From positions 1 to 64,000 of the forward strand of contig JACJXV010000003.1 of the NCBI GenBank assembly GCA_020636445.1: a stretch of DNA of 64,000 bases. Reading direction: 5' to 3'. A program made the translations under genes and the position numbers. A model generated the notes under the pieces. That model ran no database searches and was not told where the DNA came from. It saw only the letters and a list, made by a program, of their open reading frames with translations. This document shows positions 24,822-34,437 of this stretch, piece by piece (the first letter of the stretch is position 1; each line of letters opens with the position of its first letter). Source of the DNA: Lewinellaceae bacterium (GTDB lineage Bacteria; Bacteroidota; Bacteroidia; Chitinophagales; Saprospiraceae).

Positions 24822-26630
24822 ATGGCTGCTTACGTCAATATGGATACCCTCCGCTTTATGCTTTTTCAGGTACACCAGTTAGGGGATATTTTTCAATACC
24901 CACGCTTTGCTGATTACGACGAAGAATCGATATCCATGTTTCTGGACTCTGTAAAGGATTTTTCCGATCAGGAGCTTTATCCCTGTTTCCGGGAAATGGA
25001 TGAGCAACCCGCTCATTTTAAGGATGGCAAAATCATTGTACATCCCCAGGTAAAGGTATTGATGGAAAAATCCGCCGAACTGGGCTTGATTGGTGCTACG
25101 TTTGACCATGAGCACGGTGGAATGCAGTTGCCGGGCCTGGCTTTGCAAGCAGCCTATTTCATCATGGAATCCGCGAATAATAATGCACCCGGGTATCCTG
25201 GTCTGACTGCTGGAGCTGCACACCTGATCACCTCCTTTGGTACGCAGGAATTAATTGATACCTATGTACCCAACATGATGGCTGGGGCTTGGGGAGGTAC
25301 TATGTGTTTAACGGAACCGCAGGCGGGAAGCTCGCTTTCGGATATTACTTCAACTGCGTATCCGCAGCCGGATGGTTCTTACAAAATCAAGGGCCAGAAG
25401 ATTTTTATTTCCGGTGGGGATCATGAGTATTGTGAAAACTTTGTTCACCTGGTCCTGGCCCGCATAGAAGGTGCTCCTAAAGGAACGAAGGGTATTTCCT
25501 TGTTTGTGGTGCCCAAAAAACGGATTCAGCCCGATGGCTCCCTCACGTCCAATGATGTAGTTACTGCGGGCGACTTCCAGAAAATGGGGCAGCGCGGATA
25601 CTGTACTACTCACCTGGTCTTTGGCGAACAGGACGACTGCCAGGGATGGTTGGTAGGGAAGCCACACCAGGGGCTTTCTTACATGTTCCAGATGATGAAT
25701 GATGCCCGAATCTCAGTAGGGCGTGGTGGCGTATCCGTAGCTTCAGCGGCTTATTATGCCTCCTTACAGTACGCGCAGGAACGTCCGCAGGGACGCCGGA
25801 TTATGAATAATGGCGAGAAGGATGTTTCGAAGGGTCAAACCCTGATTATCAATCACCCGGATGTACGCCGCATGCTGTTACTTCAGAAAGCCATCTATGA
25901 AGGTTCACTGAGCCTGATTCTGGAGAGTACCAAATACCACGACCTACAACGGGTAACTACCGGAGAAGAGCAGGAGCGTTACAGCCTGCTTTTGGAAATG
26001 CTGACCCCCATTGCCAAGACTTACCCTTCAGAAAAGGGCCGTCAAGCTGTTGATAACGGTCTACAGATCCTGGGTGGTTATGGTTTCTGTTCCGATTTTG
26101 TCCTTCAGCAATACTATCGTGACATCCGGATCATGGCCATTTATGAGGGGACGACGGGTATTCAGTCGCTCGACTTGCTTGGCCGTAAAGTTACCTTACA
26201 AGGCGGGAAGGCGCTCCAGTTATTAGTGGCCGAAATAGCCCAAACGATCCAGGAAGCAGTGGGTATGCAGGAACTGGCCCCGTACGCCAAAACCCTGCAA
26301 GGGCAATTAGGGCAAGCCAAGGAGGTACTTGATTACCTGCTGCCTTTCGCACAAAGTGGCGATTTTGAACGCTATTTATCAGATGCGACTCTCTTTATGG
26401 AGTTTATGGGAACCATTATCGTCGGCTGGCAATGGCTGAAGATCGGCATTCACGCCCAGCAAGCTTTACTGACGGGGAATACGCCGTATGGGATTGAATT
26501 CTACGAAAGTAAGCTCCACACGATGAAGTTCTTCTTTAAATACGAAGTGGGCAAGAATAGTGGCTTGGCAGATGTCCTGATGGATGATGTAGTCCTGACA
26601 GTATTGAAGGAAAGAGAGCATATTTCCTGA
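24822..26630 (+). CDS. Acyl-CoA dehydrogenase, ~600-residue type with C-terminal extension
   Basis: 602 residues. MCLTEPQAGSSLSDI is the flavin-binding motif, QILGGYGFCSDFVLQQYYRD the dehydrogenase signature, and IYEGTTGIQSLDLLGRKV carries the catalytic Glu442. The C-terminal ~130 residues match the extra domain of FadE-like long dehydrogenases. It oxidises acyl-CoA to trans-2-enoyl-CoA. It follows the oxidase-like gene by 55 bp and precedes a MaoC-type hydratase gene by 4 bp. Confidence 0.94.
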   Translation: MAAYVNMDTLRFMLFQVHQLGDIFQYPRFADYDEESISMFLDSVKDFSDQELYPCFREMDEQPAHFKDGKIIVHPQVKVLMEKSAELGLIGATFDHEHGGMQLPGLALQAAYFIMESANNNAPGYPGLTAGAAHLITSFGTQELIDTYVPNMMAGAWGGTMCLTEPQAGSSLSDITSTAYPQPDGSYKIKGQKIFISGGDHEYCENFVHLVLARIEGAPKGTKGISLFVVPKKRIQPDGSLTSNDVVTAGDFQKMGQRGYCTTHLVFGEQDDCQGWLVGKPHQGLSYMFQMMNDARISVGRGGVSVASAAYYASLQYAQERPQGRRIMNNGEKDVSKGQTLIINHPDVRRMLLLQKAIYEGSLSLILESTKYHDLQRVTTGEEQERYSLLLEMLTPIAKTYPSEKGRQAVDNGLQILGGYGFCSDFVLQQYYRDIRIMAIYEGTTGIQSLDLLGRKVTLQGGKALQLLVAEIAQTIQEAVGMQELAPYAKTLQGQLGQAKEVLDYLLPFAQSGDFERYLSDATLFMEFMGTIIVGWQWLKIGIHAQQALLTGNTPYGIEFYESKLHTMKFFFKYEVGKNSGLADVLMDDVVLTVLKEREHIS

Positions 26631-26634
26631 GCCG

Positions 26635-27093
26635 ATGCTAAAAGTACCCGATAGTGTGTCGTTCAAACAGTTGGTGGGGCAGGCTTTACCACCTTCCGAC
26701 TGGATGACGATAACCCAGGAGATGATTGATGATTTCGCCTGGGCTACGGGCGATCATCAATGGATACATGTAGATCCCGTTCGTTCCGCTGCTGAATCCC
26801 CTTTTGGGGTAACCATCGCTCACGGGTTCCTTTCTGTTTCCCTGTTGTCCAAATTAATTATGGAAATGGTTTCAGTGGAGAGTGCCCGCATGGGGCTCAA
26901 TTACGGATTGAACCGAGTGCGATTTCTAACGCCGGTGGTGGTAAATAGCCAGGTGAGACTGCAAACCACTATACTTTCGGTGGAAGATTATGAACCCACC
27001 GGCGTAAAAGTTACCTGGGATTGCACACTGGAGTTGGCCGGTATGGAAAAACCTGCCTGCGTCGCTGAATTTATTACCTTGTTTTTCGAATAA
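26635..27093 (+). CDS. MaoC-like (R)-specific enoyl-CoA hydratase
   Basis: 152 residues with the hot-dog fold. The hydratase-2 motif is clear: DDFAWATGDHQWIHVDP with the catalytic Asp and His, then FGVTIAHGFLSVSL. The product would be an (R)-3-hydroxyacyl-CoA, while the crotonase at the end of the cluster would normally give the (S) form. The short 4-bp gap to the dehydrogenase gene supports coupled synthesis. Confidence 0.93.
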   Translation: MLKVPDSVSFKQLVGQALPPSDWMTITQEMIDDFAWATGDHQWIHVDPVRSAAESPFGVTIAHGFLSVSLLSKLIMEMVSVESARMGLNYGLNRVRFLTPVVVNSQVRLQTTILSVEDYEPTGVKVTWDCTLELAGMEKPACVAEFITLFFE

Positions 27094-27156
27094 GGCTGGT
27101 GGCAAAAAGCTTATCAGCGCTCTTTGTACTCCGGGCTTCCGGGAAAATCATTTACA

Positions 27157-27909
27157 ATGTCTTTTAAAGATCAGGTAGTGTTAATTACCGGAGGAGCCTC
27201 AGGCATAGGTGCGGAAGCTGCTCGTACGTTTTCCCGCGCGGGTGCCCGGGTGGTTGTTTCGGATATTAGCGAAGAAACCGGGCAGGCCCTGGTTGCAGAA
27301 ATTCAGGCAACCGGACAGCAGGCGCTGTGGATTCAGGCCAATGTGGCTGTTGAAGCGGAGGTAATCACCTTAATTCAGCAAACGGTGGCCACCTTTGGCC
27401 GGATTGATATTGCGTTGAATAATGCTGGCATAGGGGGGGCGCCTGCGACCACGGCTCAGGTCCAGACTAACGACTGGGAGCGGGTCATTGCTGTTAATCA
27501 GACCGGGGTATTCTGGTGCATGCGCGAGGAACTGGCGCAAATGGAGAAACAAGGGAGAGGTTGTATTGTTAATGTCGCTTCAGTAGCAGGCTTACGTGGT
27601 TTAGCTTACCAACTGGCTTACACTGCCAGTAAACATGCGGTTGTCGGGATGACGAAGGTGGCAGCGTTGGAGTACGCCCGTCAGGGGATTCGGATTAACG
27701 CCGTTTGTCCGGTATTTACCAAATCGCCTTTACTGGATCAACTGCTGGCTGCCGGGCCAGGCATGGAAGCAAAGCTGTTGCGCAATATTCCGGTGCGGCG
27801 CTTCGGAGAACCGGCCGATGTGGTCAATGCGATCACCTGGCTGTGCGCGGCCAGCTCAGATTTTATTACTGGTTTGGTGCTGCCTGTCGATGGCGGTCAT
27901 CAGGCCTAA
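27157..27909 (+). CDS. Short-chain dehydrogenase/reductase
   Basis: 250 residues from the ATG at 27157 (MSFKDQVVLITGG); a start at 27124 would add residues not typical of the family. The nucleotide motif GGASGIG, the NNAG motif, a serine in NVASVAGL, and the catalytic Tyr155 and Lys159 in YTASK are all present. VSD at the end of strand 2 (Asp at ~37) suggests a preference for NAD. It may oxidise the 3-hydroxyacyl-CoA made by the MaoC hydratase. Confidence 0.93.
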   Translation: MSFKDQVVLITGGASGIGAEAARTFSRAGARVVVSDISEETGQALVAEIQATGQQALWIQANVAVEAEVITLIQQTVATFGRIDIALNNAGIGGAPATTAQVQTNDWERVIAVNQTGVFWCMREELAQMEKQGRGCIVNVASVAGLRGLAYQLAYTASKHAVVGMTKVAALEYARQGIRINAVCPVFTKSPLLDQLLAAGPGMEAKLLRNIPVRRFGEPADVVNAITWLCAASSDFITGLVLPVDGGHQA

Positions 27910-27925
27910 ACTTCCCTAATCGCCT

Positions 27926-28906
27926 ATGAAAGCTATTCTCTGCACCTCCCTGGGGCTACCGGATACCTTGCAGTATACCGAAGTTCCTGACCCTGTCCCC
28001 GGAGCCAAGGAGGTATTAGTCCGTATAAAAGCCTGTGGTGTCAATTTTCCGGATACGCTGATCATCCAGGGGAAATATCAATTCAAGCCCCCTTTACCCT
28101 TTTCACCGGGTAGTGATATCGCCGGAATAGTAGAGTCAGTAGGTGAAAATGTCAAAGCATTTAAACCGGGCGATGCCGTATTTGGTATTGTTCCCTGGGG
28201 TGGCTTTGCTGAAAAAGTAGTGGCTGCTCAGCAAATGCTTTTTCCATTGTTACCTGGCATGGATTTTCCCATGGCCGCCTCCTTTATGATGGCCTATGGC
28301 ACTTCTTACCATGCCCTTAAGGATCGGGCACAATTGCAGCCTGGTGAAACCTTGCTGGTATTAGGCGCAGCGGGTGGAGTAGGGCTCACTGCTGTAGAGT
28401 TAGGCAAGCAAATGGGAGCCCGCGTTATCGCTGCTGCTTCCAGTGCGGAAAAATTGGCGCTTTGTGCCGAATACGGTGCTGATGCAGGGATCAATTATTC
28501 AGCAGAAGATCTTCGCGAACGGATTAAGGAATTGACGGATGGGCAGGGAGTTGACGTTGTTTATGACCCGGTAGGAGGTGATCTGGCTGAGGCTGCTTTG
28601 CGCAGCATGGCCTGGAAGGGCCGCTATTTGGTGGTGGGTTTCGCCTCCGGAGCTATACCCCAGCTGCCTTTCAATTTACCCTTGTTAAAGGGCTGTTCGG
28701 TAATGGGCGTCTTCTGGGGAGCTTTTGCTACGCGTGAAATGGGGGCCAACCTGGCGAACATTCAGGAACTATTGGAATGGTATCTTGGCGGCCGACTCAA
28801 ACCCTTTATCCAACGGCAGTATCCACTTTCGGAAGCCCCCCAGGCCTTGCAGGATATGATGGATCGACGGGTTATGGGTAAAGTGGTTATTACGATGGAC
28901 CATTGA
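27926..28906 (+). CDS. Zinc-independent MDR oxidoreductase (NADPH:quinone reductase-like)
   Basis: 326 residues of the quinone-reductase branch of the medium-chain dehydrogenases. FSPGSDIAGIVESVG and the nucleotide-binding LGAAGGVGLTAVELGKQMGA are characteristic, and no zinc-ligand cysteines are seen. Members reduce enones, quinones or enoyl-CoA compounds. It is 16 bp after the SDR gene. In this setting it may remove double bonds or by-products of acyl-CoA oxidation. Confidence 0.92.
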   Translation: MKAILCTSLGLPDTLQYTEVPDPVPGAKEVLVRIKACGVNFPDTLIIQGKYQFKPPLPFSPGSDIAGIVESVGENVKAFKPGDAVFGIVPWGGFAEKVVAAQQMLFPLLPGMDFPMAASFMMAYGTSYHALKDRAQLQPGETLLVLGAAGGVGLTAVELGKQMGARVIAAASSAEKLALCAEYGADAGINYSAEDLRERIKELTDGQGVDVVYDPVGGDLAEAALRSMAWKGRYLVVGFASGAIPQLPFNLPLLKGCSVMGVFWGAFATREMGANLANIQELLEWYLGGRLKPFIQRQYPLSEAPQALQDMMDRRVMGKVVITMDH

Positions 28907-28940
28907 TCCTTATCTATTCATTTCAAATGCACACTTATTT

Positions 28941-29714
28941 ATGACTACCCTGACCACCGAAATAAAGGACCACGTTTTGTTTATTGGGTTAAATCGGCCT
29001 GATAAAATGAACGCTTTCAACCTAACTATGCTGCGGGAGTTAGCAGCAGCCTACACGCAACTGGAGGATAATCCGGATGTTCGCTGTGCGCTGGTGCATG
29101 CTCACGGCGCTAATTTCACCGCAGGGCTCGACCTGGCAGAAGTGGGGCCGGCCGTTCAGCGGGGCGAACCGCTCTTCTCCAATGAGTTGGTTGACCCTGT
29201 CCAGGTTAATGGGCGGAAACGTACCAAGCCAGTGGTAATGGCGGTTAAAGGGTATACCCTGACAATCGGTCTGGAGATGCTGCTGGCAGCTGATATTGCA
29301 GTGGCGGGTGCAGATACGCGTTTTGGCCAAATAGAAATAAAGCGAGGCATTTTTCCATTTGGCGGAGCTACCGTGCGCTTTATCCAGCGCTGTGGCTGGG
29401 GTAATGCTATGCGATACCTGTTGACGGGTGACCTCTTTGACGCACAAGAAGCCTGGCGAATTGGTTTGGTCCAGGAGGTAACTGCCGGTGACCCGTTGGA
29501 AGCGGCCACCCAAATCGCAATTAACATAGCCAAACAGGCGCCACTGGGTGTGCAGGCCACGTTGGCCAGTGCCTGGCAGACCCTGGAAAAAGGCCCTGTA
29601 GTCGCCTTATCGGAAGTAGAAGCCGTTGCCCGGAAACTAATGGAAACAGCGGATGCCGCTGAAGGTCTTCGCTCATTTGTCGAACGCCGGGAAGCGCGGT
29701 TTACGGGTAAGTAA
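28941..29714 (+). CDS. Enoyl-CoA hydratase/isomerase (crotonase family)
   Basis: 257 residues. The oxyanion-hole segments ANFTAGLDL and LTIGLEMLLAADIAVAG and the IKRGIFPFGGATVRF region place it in the crotonase superfamily. The usual hydratase Glu positions are not both evident: one region reads EIKRGIFPFGG, so isomerase or another crotonase reaction is possible. It is the last gene of the cluster, 24 bp before a 12-bp hairpin. Confidence 0.92.
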   Translation: MTTLTTEIKDHVLFIGLNRPDKMNAFNLTMLRELAAAYTQLEDNPDVRCALVHAHGANFTAGLDLAEVGPAVQRGEPLFSNELVDPVQVNGRKRTKPVVMAVKGYTLTIGLEMLLAADIAVAGADTRFGQIEIKRGIFPFGGATVRFIQRCGWGNAMRYLLTGDLFDAQEAWRIGLVQEVTAGDPLEAATQIAINIAKQAPLGVQATLASAWQTLEKGPVVALSEVEAVARKLMETADAAEGLRSFVERREARFTGK

Positions 29715-29738
29715 GGGCTTTTAGATTGGTCAAACGCC

Positions 29739-29766
29739 TTTGTGGGAATCAACAGATTCCCACAAA
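29739..29766 (+). terminator. Hairpin at the end of the acyl-CoA cluster
   Basis: TTTGTGGGAATC (29739-29750) pairs perfectly with 29755-29766 around loop AACA. The T tract is weak (CAGAAATAA follows), so termination efficiency is uncertain. The rest of the gap to 29900 shows no feature. Confidence 0.6.
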
Positions 29767-29900
29767 CAGAAATAAACTTCATAAACCCAGTGAGCACCGC
29801 GAACGGTTATAAACCCCACAAACCAAGCCAAGTGATCTGTCAGTCACAATAAAGTAACCAGGCCCAACCTTTGAGGGCTCAAATTGCTTTTTTTAGCTAG

Positions 29901-31688
29901 TTATACTGCACGCGCCCCGTGCAGCATACTCCACAGCCTTATCAGAATCAGCGTGCTTGCGGCAGCAACAGCAGTGGCTATCAAGGCTGAGCTAATCGCA
30001 CCATAAATCCAGAATCCCATACTGAACAACAAGCTATAGACCAGGAAACAGCCAGCCACCATTGCTGCAATTTCCAGTGGGAGTTTACCGGGTACGATAT
30101 CTGCCTCCTGCAACTCACCTTGTTGTTTGGCCTGGTTCAGCACCGGTTTCCAACCTCCGGGTGCCGGTTTGATCAACCGATAAAAGTTGACTAACGTTTG
30201 GTGGTCGGCGGGCCGCGTCAGGAAGGTGACAACTACCCAGGAAACCGTGGTAATCCCAATACCTGCCAGTAGCTTAAAATGGTCGGACAATGGTTCTGAA
30301 ACGCCGAATTCAAAGAAAAGAGCAACGGCAAACGAGACAATCATAGCAGTGATTTCACTGAACGCATTAATGCGCCACCAAAACCAGCGCAGGATGAAAA
30401 TTAACCCGGTTCCTGCACCGATTTGCAGCAAGATATTGAAGGCTTGCAGGGCATTTTGCAACGCCAGTGCGAGGCCACCTGCCAGAATCATCAATATTAC
30501 CGTCGAAAGGCGGCCGATATTGACCAATTCCTTATCGGAAGCCTCCGGTTTAACGAATCGCTTATAGAAGTCATTGACAATATAGGAGGAGCCCCAGTTG
30601 AGGTGGGTGGAGATTGTAGACATAAATGCCGCAATCAAGGCCGCTACCAGTAGCCCGATCAGTCCGCTCGGCAGCAAAGAAAGCATAGCCGGGAAGGCCA
30701 GGTCATCGCGCACCACGTTACTATCAATATTAGGGAAAGCTGTCCGCAGGGAATCGAGATCCGGGAAAACGACCAGTGAGGCCAGCGCTATGATTATCCA
30801 GGGCCATGGCCGCAGCGCATAATGGGCAACATTAAAGACCAAGGTTGCTGTAACGGCGTTTTTTTCATCTTTGGCAGAAAGCATTCGCTGGGCGATATAC
30901 CCACCGCCGCCGGGTTCGGCACCCGGATACCAAACACTCCACCATTGTACCGCCAGCGGCAAAACAAAAAGCGGAATTAACTGCTTGGGGTCACTAAAGT
31001 CGGGGAGTAAGTTGAGTTTACCACTTACATTGGGATGGGCAAGGAGATTATCCAGGCCGCCAATTTGGGGTAATCCCACTACGTAAACCGCAGCAAAAAC
31101 CATCCCGGCCATTGCCAGGAGAAACTGGAAAAAATCAGTCCAAATCACTCCGCGGAGTCCACCCAAAGAGGTATACAAAACCGTTACTATGGAGGCAATG
31201 AGCACCGTTTGTATCGGGCTCAACCCCAGCATAACCCCGCCGATTTTGATTGCAGCCAGTGATACAGTGGCCATAATCATTACATTGAAGAAAACGCCCA
31301 GGTAGATAGCCCGGAATCCCCGCAAAAAAGCAGCTGGCTTGCCGCTATATCGCAGTTCATAAAATTCCAGGTCTGTCATAATTCCGGAGCGGCGCCATAA
31401 CTTGGCATAAACGAAAACCGTCAGCATCCCCGTCAGGAGAAAGGCCCACCAAACCCAGTTTCCTGCCACCCCACTGTTGCGGACAATATCCGTAACCAGG
31501 TTGGGAGTGTCGGCCGAAAAGGTGGTAGCCACCATCGAGATACCCAACAGCCACCAGGGCATACCACGCCCGGAAAGGAAAAATTCGGAGTAGTTTTTGC
31601 CTGATTTACGGGCTACCCCAATACCAATGGCCAGCGATAGGATGAAAAAGGCAAAAATTATGGACCAATCAAGGGTGCTAAGGATCAT
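29901..31688 (-). CDS. Sodium:solute symporter (SSS family), probably for amino sugars
   Basis: 595 residues with about 14 hydrophobic helices, the sodium/glucose-cotransporter topology. Family marks include ARKSGKNYSEFFLSGRGMPWWL near the N-terminus, FSADTPNL, and ALIAAFMSTISTHLNWGSSY in the middle. It lies 23 bp downstream of the hexosaminidase gene on the same strand. The likely cargo is a hexosamine or oligosaccharide freed by that enzyme; this comes from context only. Confidence 0.92.
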   Translation of the reverse strand: MILSTLDWSIIFAFFILSLAIGIGVARKSGKNYSEFFLSGRGMPWWLLGISMVATTFSADTPNLVTDIVRNSGVAGNWVWWAFLLTGMLTVFVYAKLWRRSGIMTDLEFYELRYSGKPAAFLRGFRAIYLGVFFNVMIMATVSLAAIKIGGVMLGLSPIQTVLIASIVTVLYTSLGGLRGVIWTDFFQFLLAMAGMVFAAVYVVGLPQIGGLDNLLAHPNVSGKLNLLPDFSDPKQLIPLFVLPLAVQWWSVWYPGAEPGGGGYIAQRMLSAKDEKNAVTATLVFNVAHYALRPWPWIIIALASLVVFPDLDSLRTAFPNIDSNVVRDDLAFPAMLSLLPSGLIGLLVAALIAAFMSTISTHLNWGSSYIVNDFYKRFVKPEASDKELVNIGRLSTVILMILAGGLALALQNALQAFNILLQIGAGTGLIFILRWFWWRINAFSEITAMIVSFAVALFFEFGVSEPLSDHFKLLAGIGITTVSWVVVTFLTRPADHQTLVNFYRLIKPAPGGWKPVLNQAKQQGELQEADIVPGKLPLEIAAMVAGCFLVYSLLFSMGFWIYGAISSALIATAVAAASTLILIRLWSMLHGARAV

Positions 31689-31711
31689 GGTGTTCTAATT
31701 GGGTGAAAAGG

Positions 31712-34000
31712 TTAGTGGATTTCGATTTCGTCGACAAAAAGCCAGGCGCCATTGCCAGCACCAGGTTGACCGGCAGGTATTTGGCCTGCATTAGGAACCA
31801 GGATGCGTAAGAATCGGGTTGTTTTAGGTAAAGGTACCCGCACGGTGGCCACCTGATCAAGCGGGCTATTTATGTCCATCCGGACCGGGCCGCTTATCTG
31901 TTGCCCGGCTTCATCCTCAGCCCAGTACACCTCAATTTGTTTGGGCGCATAAATCCAGGCACCTGGCTGGTGAAAAAAGCGCAATTGCAGGTACTGAAGA
32001 GGCTTGGAAGTACCCATGTCGATCAAGGCTACCAGGTTGTGGCCTTGGTCAAACCCTATCCATTCCTGGTCATCAAACCGATTGTTACGGCCCCTAACTC
32101 CATTCAAAAGGGCATTGGGTGCGAGTGAAAGATATCGGTTGGCGGGTGCTTGGCTTAAGCTTAGCTTGGCTCCGATGCCCAGGTGGTGATAGATATCCAT
32201 CCAGGCAACAGGAGCTACTTGTTTTCCGTCTACGAAGGTGGTTGCGCGTAATAAAGCGGATTCTTCCAACAGCATGGCTTCCTGGTAGAGTGGACTATTG
32301 GGTTTGGGGTCACGACCGTCAAGTTCATAGCGAATTTCGCCATTACCAATCGGATTTTTCAGAGTGACTTCAATTCCTCCAGAGGGTAGCCCGCGACTAC
32401 TGCAGCTCAGGTCAAATAAGCGATTAGCTACGTTTATTCCTTGTTGTTGCCAGTGATTCAATTGGGGGGCCAGGCGCTGTGCAAAACCACGAAATTCTTT
32501 CTGGGTGGGATCAGACCACACCACTTCCGAAAGGGCCATCATGCGGGCGTAGGCCATATATTGCACATCGGCCGGATCGGCAATGTATTCTGTCCAGACA
32601 TTACCCTGGGCCCCCAGAATGTGACGACTTTCCTGAGGGGTTAACTCAGCAGGTATCGGCTCGTAACTGTAAACTTTTTCTATGGGTAGCATACCCCCAA
32701 TAGCCAGGGGTTCCAGGGCATTATCTGCCTGATAATAATCAAAATAACAATACTGCGTAGGCGTCATAACCACATCATGCCCCTGGCGGGCTGCATCGAT
32801 TCCACCCTGAATACCCCGCCAGGACATTACTGTGGCATTAGGTGCAAGGCCACCTTCCAGGATCTCATCCCATCCCATCAGCCGTTTGCCTTTGCTTTGC
32901 AGAAAAGCTTCAATGCGGCGGATGAAATAACTTTGAAGTTCGTCCTCATCCGCGAGATTATTGGTTTTCATTACTGCCTGTGCCAGGGAACTTTCTTTCC
33001 ATCGGGTTTTCGGGCATTCATCCCCTCCTATGTGAATGTATTTTCCTGGGAATAAGGCAATGACTTCACTGAGTACATTTTCCAGAAAGGTAAATGTTTC
33101 TTCCTTAGGGCAGAAAACATCTTCAAATACGCCCCACTTAGTCGCAACTTTGAAGGGACCATCTGTGCACGCCAACTCCGGATAGGCGGCAAGGACGGCA
33201 ACTGAGTGGCCGGGCATTTCAATTTCAGGAATGATAGTAATGTAGCGTTCCTGGGCATACTTAACAATTTCCCTGACTTCAGACTGGGTGTAGAACCCTC
33301 CATACGCCCGGCCATCGTAGCGCGCGGGCTGGTTGCGGGCATGACCCTGGAGGGTTTCTTCGCGCCAGGCAGCCACTTGCTGGAGCTTGGGATAGCGTTT
33401 TATTTCAATACGCCAGCCTTGGTCGTCAGTTAGGTGCCAGTGGAAGTAGTTAAACTTGTATGTCGCCAGCATGTCGAGGTACTCCTTAATGAAGGCAACA
33501 GGGAAAAAGTGCCGGGAAACATCCAGGTGCATTCCCCGATAACCGAAACGGGGCTGATCCTGGATAACCGCTGCGGCAATTTTTGTCAGGGTATTACTTT
33601 CCCGCCCGGCGGTGGCTAGTTGTAACAAACTTTGAATACCATAAAATAATCCGGCCGGGGTGGCTGCGGTTAGGTCAATCCCACTAGCACTTATGGAGAG
33701 CCGATAACCTTCCGAACTGGGAAACTTACTATCTAATTTTAAGTTAATGCGATTGGAGGTGGCGGCTGGAGGGGTATTCGTTCCCCAAAAAGCCTTTAGT
33801 AACTGACTGTGAGCAACCAGATCCCGGGCATTTTTGGGGATGCTGATTTCCGTGCCGGGAGTCCAGGTGAAATACCCTTCACCGGCTTCAATCTTCGTCG
33901 GCTTAGGGATCAGGATATCAGCTGCGGCGGCTGGCCCCTGGGCAAAGGTTGTGAGTACACTATAGCTTGCCAGCAGGAGAAGTAGTAGGTGCTTATTCAT
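31712..34000 (-). CDS. Beta-N-acetylhexosaminidase (GH20), secreted
   Basis: 762 residues from the ATG at 34000, chosen because MNKHLLLLLLASYSVLTTFAQ is a signal peptide; the longer frame from 34081 is not. An N-terminal GH20b-like domain (~30-150) precedes the GH20 barrel: GYRGMHLDVSRHFF, YNYFHWHLTDDQGWR-like text (FNYFHWHLTDDQGW) and HIGGDECP with the catalytic pair Asp327-Glu328. A C-terminal chitobiase-type domain and a discoidin-like beta domain follow, with no T9SS tail. It releases terminal GlcNAc or GalNAc from chitin or glycan fragments in the periplasm. Confidence 0.95.
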   Translation of the reverse strand: MNKHLLLLLLASYSVLTTFAQGPAAAADILIPKPTKIEAGEGYFTWTPGTEISIPKNARDLVAHSQLLKAFWGTNTPPAATSNRINLKLDSKFPSSEGYRLSISASGIDLTAATPAGLFYGIQSLLQLATAGRESNTLTKIAAAVIQDQPRFGYRGMHLDVSRHFFPVAFIKEYLDMLATYKFNYFHWHLTDDQGWRIEIKRYPKLQQVAAWREETLQGHARNQPARYDGRAYGGFYTQSEVREIVKYAQERYITIIPEIEMPGHSVAVLAAYPELACTDGPFKVATKWGVFEDVFCPKEETFTFLENVLSEVIALFPGKYIHIGGDECPKTRWKESSLAQAVMKTNNLADEDELQSYFIRRIEAFLQSKGKRLMGWDEILEGGLAPNATVMSWRGIQGGIDAARQGHDVVMTPTQYCYFDYYQADNALEPLAIGGMLPIEKVYSYEPIPAELTPQESRHILGAQGNVWTEYIADPADVQYMAYARMMALSEVVWSDPTQKEFRGFAQRLAPQLNHWQQQGINVANRLFDLSCSSRGLPSGGIEVTLKNPIGNGEIRYELDGRDPKPNSPLYQEAMLLEESALLRATTFVDGKQVAPVAWMDIYHHLGIGAKLSLSQAPANRYLSLAPNALLNGVRGRNNRFDDQEWIGFDQGHNLVALIDMGTSKPLQYLQLRFFHQPGAWIYAPKQIEVYWAEDEAGQQISGPVRMDINSPLDQVATVRVPLPKTTRFLRILVPNAGQIPAGQPGAGNGAWLFVDEIEIH

Positions 34001-34389
34001 AATACCAAGTTTAGCAATAATCCTGGCAACTAAGAGATAATGATTACTTTTTTTTCTGAACGGATTTAGCTCCCCCTGCACAAACCTGCCGTGAAGCTAA
34101 GCGCTTGAATCCCTCTTCTACGTAATTACATTAGGACTCATGGCCGGATAAGTTAACGAATACCCATGGACGGTTGTATTTCCCCCGCTGCAACGCACGA
34201 ACTCCTCTTGGTGGGAATAGTAACGATCCCTTACCGGAGTAGCGTCCACCTGGATAAAGGGACTCTGGATAGGGGGCTTTCAACCAGGGTAACGCTAGGA
34301 AATGATCAGGAATCGAAAAGCCATGCTTGAATCGGATCCCTGGTCATAAGCCTGGGCCAGGGGATGGCACACTATTCAATGTGTTTTAT
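34001..34389. other. Intergenic region between hexosaminidase and deaminase genes
   Basis: About 390 bp upstream of the hexosaminidase gene. On the minus strand TAAACTTG lies 12 bp before the start codon and differs by one base from the TAnnTTTG box, so the hexosaminidase gene may have its own weak promoter. No gene or RNA is recognised. Confidence 0.4.
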
Positions 34390-34435
34390 AAGTGATGGGT
34401 CATTATTAGATATAGATAATATTGTCCCATCACTT
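34390..34435 (-). terminator. Hairpin after the NagB-PIG-L gene
   Basis: AAGTGATGGG (34390-34399) pairs perfectly with 34426-34435, and the enclosed AT-rich part can extend the stem. It starts 2 bp after the deaminase stop codon. It should limit read-through from this gene to the hexosaminidase gene. Confidence 0.7.
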
Positions 34436-34437
34436 AC

